Shown: positions 5,550-8,662 of the stretch, in pieces
Numbering within the stretch: the stretch's first letter is position 1
Layout of the letters: every line of letters begins with the position of its first letter
Assembly: GCA_900556135.1 (NCBI GenBank)
Contig: USNR01000044.1
Location: forward strand, 1-8,662
Source of the DNA: an uncultured Clostridium sp.
GTDB lineage: Bacteria; Bacillota; Clostridia; TANB77; CAG-508
Reading direction: 5' to 3'
DNA: 8,662 nucleotides
The notes under the pieces: generated by a model
Told to the model about the DNA's origin: nothing
The model's input: the letters and a program-made list of their open reading frames with translations, nothing else
The model's database searches: none
Translations under genes and position numbers: made by a program

Positions 5550-6575
5550 ATGAAAAATATAAAAGATTATGATTTGCCAGACCTCAAAAAAGAATTTGAG
5601 AAACTGGGAGAAAAATCATATAGGGCAGAACAAGTTTTTAAATGGTTATATGTTGATAAAGTTTTAAGCTTTGATGATATGACTAATTTATCCTTAGAGC
5701 TAAGAGAAAAGTTAAAAGAAAACTATTCAATATGCAACTTTAAAATAATAAAAAAACTAGAGTCTAAAGATGGTACAAAAAAATATTTATTTGATGTGCT
5801 AGATGGAAATGCCATAGAGTCGGTGCTTATGGAATATCATCATGGTAAAACAATTTGTGTTTCTTCACAAATTGGATGTAAAATGGGATGCAAGTTTTGT
5901 GCATCTACAGGAATACCATTTATAAGAAGCCTTACAGCTGGAGAGATTGTAGAACAAATCCTTGCAGTTGAAGAAGATATTAAAGATAAAATTTCTAATA
6001 TTGTTTTTATGGGAATAGGCGAACCTTTAGACAATTACGACAATGTAATAAAAGCAATAAGAATATTAAACAATCCAAAAGGATTAAATATTGGGGCAAG
6101 ACACATAAGCGTGTCTACTAGTGGTTTAGTTCCAAGGATATATGACTTGGCAAATGAAAATATTCAATGTACATTATCTGTATCATTACATGCTACAAAT
6201 AACGAGAAGCGTTCGAGCATGATGCCAGTAAATAATGCCTATAGTATAGAAGAACTGATGAAAGCTTGTAAAGACTATATTGCAATTACAAATAAAAGAA
6301 TATCTTTTGAATATGCATTAGCGAAAGATAACAATGACAACTTAGAAGATGCAAAGGAATTGGTTAATTTATTAAAGGGAATGTTATGCCATGTAAATTT
6401 AATACCAATAAATAAAATTGAAAATGGTAAATTTTCTAAAAGTTCAAATGAAAATATAATAAGATTTAGAGATTACTTAAATGATCATGGAATAGTGGCT
6501 ACAATAAGAAGAGAGTTAGGATCTGATATAGATGCTGCGTGTGGTCAACTACGAAGAAAAAACTTAAAAGAATAG
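5550..6575 (+). CDS. rlmN: Dual-specificity 23S rRNA/tRNA adenosine C2-methyltransferase RlmN
   Basis: Radical-SAM enzyme that methylates C2 of adenosine 2503 of 23S rRNA and adenosine 37 of some tRNAs. From the ATG at 5550 the protein has 341 residues, the usual size. The [4Fe-4S] cluster motif CKMGCKFC gives C110, C114 and C117. C103 and the late C331 in DIDAACGQLR are the positions expected for the second conserved Cys and the methyl-carrying Cys. GIGEPLDN (155-162) and SVSLHA (210-215) are the SAM-binding and barrel motifs. The N-terminal helical accessory domain (AEQVFKWLY, 26-34) is present. The frame is open further upstream to 5481, but that would place the start inside the promoter and the extra residues are not family-like. 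The ribosome site is weak (AAGAAAGAG). prpC follows after 26 bases, in the order typical of Bacillota. Confidence 0.96.
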   Translation: MKNIKDYDLPDLKKEFEKLGEKSYRAEQVFKWLYVDKVLSFDDMTNLSLELREKLKENYSICNFKIIKKLESKDGTKKYLFDVLDGNAIESVLMEYHHGKTICVSSQIGCKMGCKFCASTGIPFIRSLTAGEIVEQILAVEEDIKDKISNIVFMGIGEPLDNYDNVIKAIRILNNPKGLNIGARHISVSTSGLVPRIYDLANENIQCTLSVSLHATNNEKRSSMMPVNNAYSIEELMKACKDYIAITNKRISFEYALAKDNNDNLEDAKELVNLLKGMLCHVNLIPINKIENGKFSKSSNENIIRFRDYLNDHGIVATIRRELGSDIDAACGQLRRKNLKE

Positions 6576-6601
6576 AGGTTTTGTAAGGAAAGGAGGTATA
6601 T

Positions 6602-7336
6602 ATGCAAATTTCTGTAAAAACTGATATTGGAAGAGAAAGAAAAGTAAATGAAGATTACTATTATGTTTCTGAAGAGAATAGCAAAATAAAATTGTTTATT
6701 ATAGCCGATGGAATGGGAGGCTATAATGCAGGAGAAGTGGCAAGCAGAATGGCCACAGAGTCAATTAAAGAATATGTAGAAAAGTATTTTGAAAAAAGCA
6801 AATCTTCAAGAGAAGCTATTGTAGAAATGTTAAATAAGGCTGTTGAATATGCAAATAGTGTTGTGTATAAAAAATCAAAAAGCAATAAAGATTTAGAAGG
6901 TATGGGTACTACTTTAGATGTTTGTTTAATATATAATAGTAAGATGTATGTTGCTCATATAGGAGACAGTAGGGTATATAGAATAAGAAAAGAATTTTTA
7001 CGAAGAATAACTAAGGATCATAGTTATGTTCAAACTCTAATAGAAGGTGGAAAGATTACAAAAGAAGAAGCGTATAATCATCCTAAAAGAAATGTGTTAA
7101 CAAGAGCTTTGGGATGTGCGGAAGACGTTGAACCTGATATTTATGTAAAAACTTTTTTAAAAGGCGATACACTAATAATGACAACAGATGGTTTAACAAA
7201 CATGGTAAGAGAAAATGAAATATATAATATAATAAAAGAATCTAAGCAAGAAGCGGTTGAAAAATTAGTGAATAAAGCTAATGAGAATGGTGGATATGAT
7301 AATATAACTGTTATCATAATTTCTAATCCAGAGTAA
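6602..7336 (+). CDS. prpC: PP2C-family Ser/Thr protein phosphatase PrpC (Stp)
   Basis: Cytoplasmic metal-dependent phosphatase that reverses phosphorylation by the PASTA kinase encoded next. The 244 residues carry the PP2C motifs in order: TDIGRERKVNED (7-18, with metal-binding Asp18), IADGMGGYNAGEVAS (34-48, Asp36), GMGTTLD (100-106), AHIGDSRVYRI (118-128), TKDHSYV (137-143), NVLTRALG (164-171), TTDGLTNM (194-201, Asp196) and GGYDNITVI (230-238, Asp233). All metal ligands appear intact. A near-ideal ribosome site AAAGGAGG (6589-6596) lies 5 bases before ATG. It is placed 26 bases after rlmN and 23 before prkC, clearly co-transcribed with both. Confidence 0.97.
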   Translation: MQISVKTDIGRERKVNEDYYYVSEENSKIKLFIIADGMGGYNAGEVASRMATESIKEYVEKYFEKSKSSREAIVEMLNKAVEYANSVVYKKSKSNKDLEGMGTTLDVCLIYNSKMYVAHIGDSRVYRIRKEFLRRITKDHSYVQTLIEGGKITKEEAYNHPKRNVLTRALGCAEDVEPDIYVKTFLKGDTLIMTTDGLTNMVRENEIYNIIKESKQEAVEKLVNKANENGGYDNITVIIISNPE

Positions 7337-7359
7337 AAGAAGAAAAGGAGAAGATACAT

Positions 7360-8662
7360 ATGAATCTAATAGGTAAAACTATTGCAGGAAGATATGAAAT
7401 TTTAGAAAAAACTGGCGTAGGAGGAATGGCAACTGTATATGTGGCAAGAGATTTGGTTTTAAATAGACAAGTTGCTGTAAAGGTATTAAAAGAAGAATTT
7501 ACAACAGATGAGGAATTTGTAAAAAGATTTAATACAGAAGCTCAAGCGGCAGCAAGCTTATCACATGCTAATATAGTTTCTATTTATGATGTAGGAAATG
7601 AAGATAATATATACTATATAGTAATGGAATTAGTTAGAGGAAAAACTCTAAAACAAATAATCACAGAAGAGGGAGCAATTCCTTGGAAATGGGCTGTGAA
7701 TATAGCAATTCAAATAGCATCAGCATTAGAAATGGCACACAAAAATAATATAGTTCATAGAGATATAAAACCACATAATATTATAATTACAGAAGATGGA
7801 GTTGCTAAAGTAACTGATTTTGGAATTGCAAAAGCAGTATCTAATTCTACAATAACAGCATTTGGAACAACTATTGGATCTGTACATTATTTTTCGCCAG
7901 AACAAGCAAAAGGTGGATATACAGATGCAAAATCAGATTTATATTCTTTAGGTGTCGTTATGTATGAAATGCTAACAGGAAAAGTTCCTTTTGATGCAGA
8001 TACACCTGTATCAATAGCTTTAAAACATATGCAAGAAGAACCAGTGCCACCAATAGAAATAAATAGACATATACCATTAGCAGTAAATGATATAATAATG
8101 AAAGCATTAAAAAAAGATGCAAATTATAGATATGCATCAGCAACAGAAATGCTTAAAGATTTAAGAAAATCATTAAAAGATCCAGACGGAGATTTTATAA
8201 AAGTACCAGATGGTGGAGATGAATTTAAAACTCAAAGAATATCAACTAATTATCAAGAAAAACAAGATAGAAAAGAAGAGAAAAAGGGACTTAAAGGTTT
8301 TATAGCTAAGCATAAAGTATTAAGCAGTGTAATAGGTTTAGTATTATTATTTGCAATAAGTTTAGGTGGAACAATGGGATTTTTAAATCTTACCAATCCA
8401 AAAGAAGTTAAATTACCAAATTTAGTTGGATTATCTAAACAAGAAGCGGAAAATACTTTAAAAGAAAATAAATTAACATTAGAAATAAAATCAGAAGAAT
8501 ATAATTCACAATACGCAGAAGGATATATAATTTCTCAAGATCCATCATATGTAGATAATTATAATGTTAAAGAAAAAAGTGTTATAAAAGTAGTTGTAAG
8601 TAAAGGAACAGAATCAACAATAGTTCCTAAAGTTGTAGGATTAACTAAAGATGAGGCTATTA
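7360..8662 (+). CDS. prkC: PASTA-domain Ser/Thr protein kinase PrkC (3' end outside window)
   Basis: Membrane kinase that senses muropeptides or lipid II through outside PASTA domains and phosphorylates proteins of wall synthesis, division and translation. ATG follows AAGGAG (7345-7350) by 9 bases; 434 codons are visible with no stop before the window edge. The kinase domain has the Gly-rich loop GVGGMATVY (19-27), VAVKVL (38-43, Lys41), HRDIKPHN (133-140, catalytic Asp135), DFG (153-155), a Thr/Ser-rich activation loop STITAFGTTIGS (163-174) and SPE (179-181). A charged Lys/Glu-rich juxtamembrane stretch (about 290-318) leads to one membrane span (about 320-341). A first PASTA domain runs from about 350 to 415 (LPNLVGLSKQEAE) and a second starts near 420 (IVPKVVGLTKDEA). 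More PASTA repeats probably follow. It is partial only because the window ends. Confidence 0.96.
   Translation, partial: MNLIGKTIAGRYEILEKTGVGGMATVYVARDLVLNRQVAVKVLKEEFTTDEEFVKRFNTEAQAAASLSHANIVSIYDVGNEDNIYYIVMELVRGKTLKQIITEEGAIPWKWAVNIAIQIASALEMAHKNNIVHRDIKPHNIIITEDGVAKVTDFGIAKAVSNSTITAFGTTIGSVHYFSPEQAKGGYTDAKSDLYSLGVVMYEMLTGKVPFDADTPVSIALKHMQEEPVPPIEINRHIPLAVNDIIMKALKKDANYRYASATEMLKDLRKSLKDPDGDFIKVPDGGDEFKTQRISTNYQEKQDRKEEKKGLKGFIAKHKVLSSVIGLVLLFAISLGGTMGFLNLTNPKEVKLPNLVGLSKQEAENTLKENKLTLEIKSEEYNSQYAEGYIISQDPSYVDNYNVKEKSVIKVVVSKGTESTIVPKVVGLTKDEAI

Noticed and set aside
1..8662. CRISPR array, tRNA or rRNA gene, insertion sequence
   Set aside because: I found no regularly spaced repeats, no tRNA-like cloverleaf with TTCGA-type arm and no transposase-like frame or paired terminal repeats.
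7360..8662. prkC as a truncated gene
   Set aside because: The frame is open to the last base and is in the middle of the second PASTA domain; the missing end is due to the window limit.

Overview
The window looks like chromosomal DNA of a low-G+C, Gram-positive Bacillota, most likely a gut-type clostridial lineage. The genes are A/T-rich with A- or T-ending codons, ribosome sites are of the AAGGAGG type, promoters are of the TTGAAA-17-TACAAT type, and the order rlmN-prpC-prkC is the conserved Bacillota order. All recognised genes are on the + strand.

Region 1 (about 1-870) is accessory. It opens with what reads as the last 24 codons of a protein ending at 77, resembling the C-terminus of the reverse transcriptase of a diversity-generating retroelement (DGR). 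About 50 bases later comes an AAC-rich, relatively G+C-rich block (about 131-259). Its frame reads RGG, then 15 Asn in 28 codons, ending NNNIGARVSL. This is the usual appearance of a DGR template repeat, whose adenines are randomised on copying into a C-type-lectin-fold target gene. No plausible protein precedes it in the same frame. Two alternative hairpins follow, then a perfect 10-bp inverted repeat, then a short gene for an SSB-like OB-fold protein (475-714). The body of the reverse transcriptase, any accessory gene and the variable target gene are not in the window; the reverse transcriptase would lie just to the left.

Region 2 (about 870-3170) is the aspS unit: two candidate sigma-A promoters, aspartyl-tRNA synthetase, a 72-residue charged, probably coiled-coil protein of unknown function, and a rho-independent terminator.

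Region 3 (3189-5459) has its own strong promoter, a murT-like ligase gene, a gatD-like gene and a long hairpin. MurT/GatD normally amidates D-glutamate of lipid II using ammonia taken from glutamine. The GatD here aligns along its whole length with the family, but the positions of the nucleophilic Cys and the catalytic His are occupied by other residues. The pair may therefore use free ammonia or do something else.

Region 4 (5481 to the end) is an operon with its own promoter: rlmN (rRNA/tRNA adenosine C2 methyltransferase), prpC (PP2C phosphatase) and prkC (membrane Ser/Thr kinase with PASTA domains, cut by the window end). The last two form the usual opposing kinase/phosphatase pair that senses cell-wall fragments.

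The two observations most worth following are the DGR template repeat at the left edge and the GatD homologue lacking its glutaminase residues. All assignments come from reading the sequence; no database search was possible.
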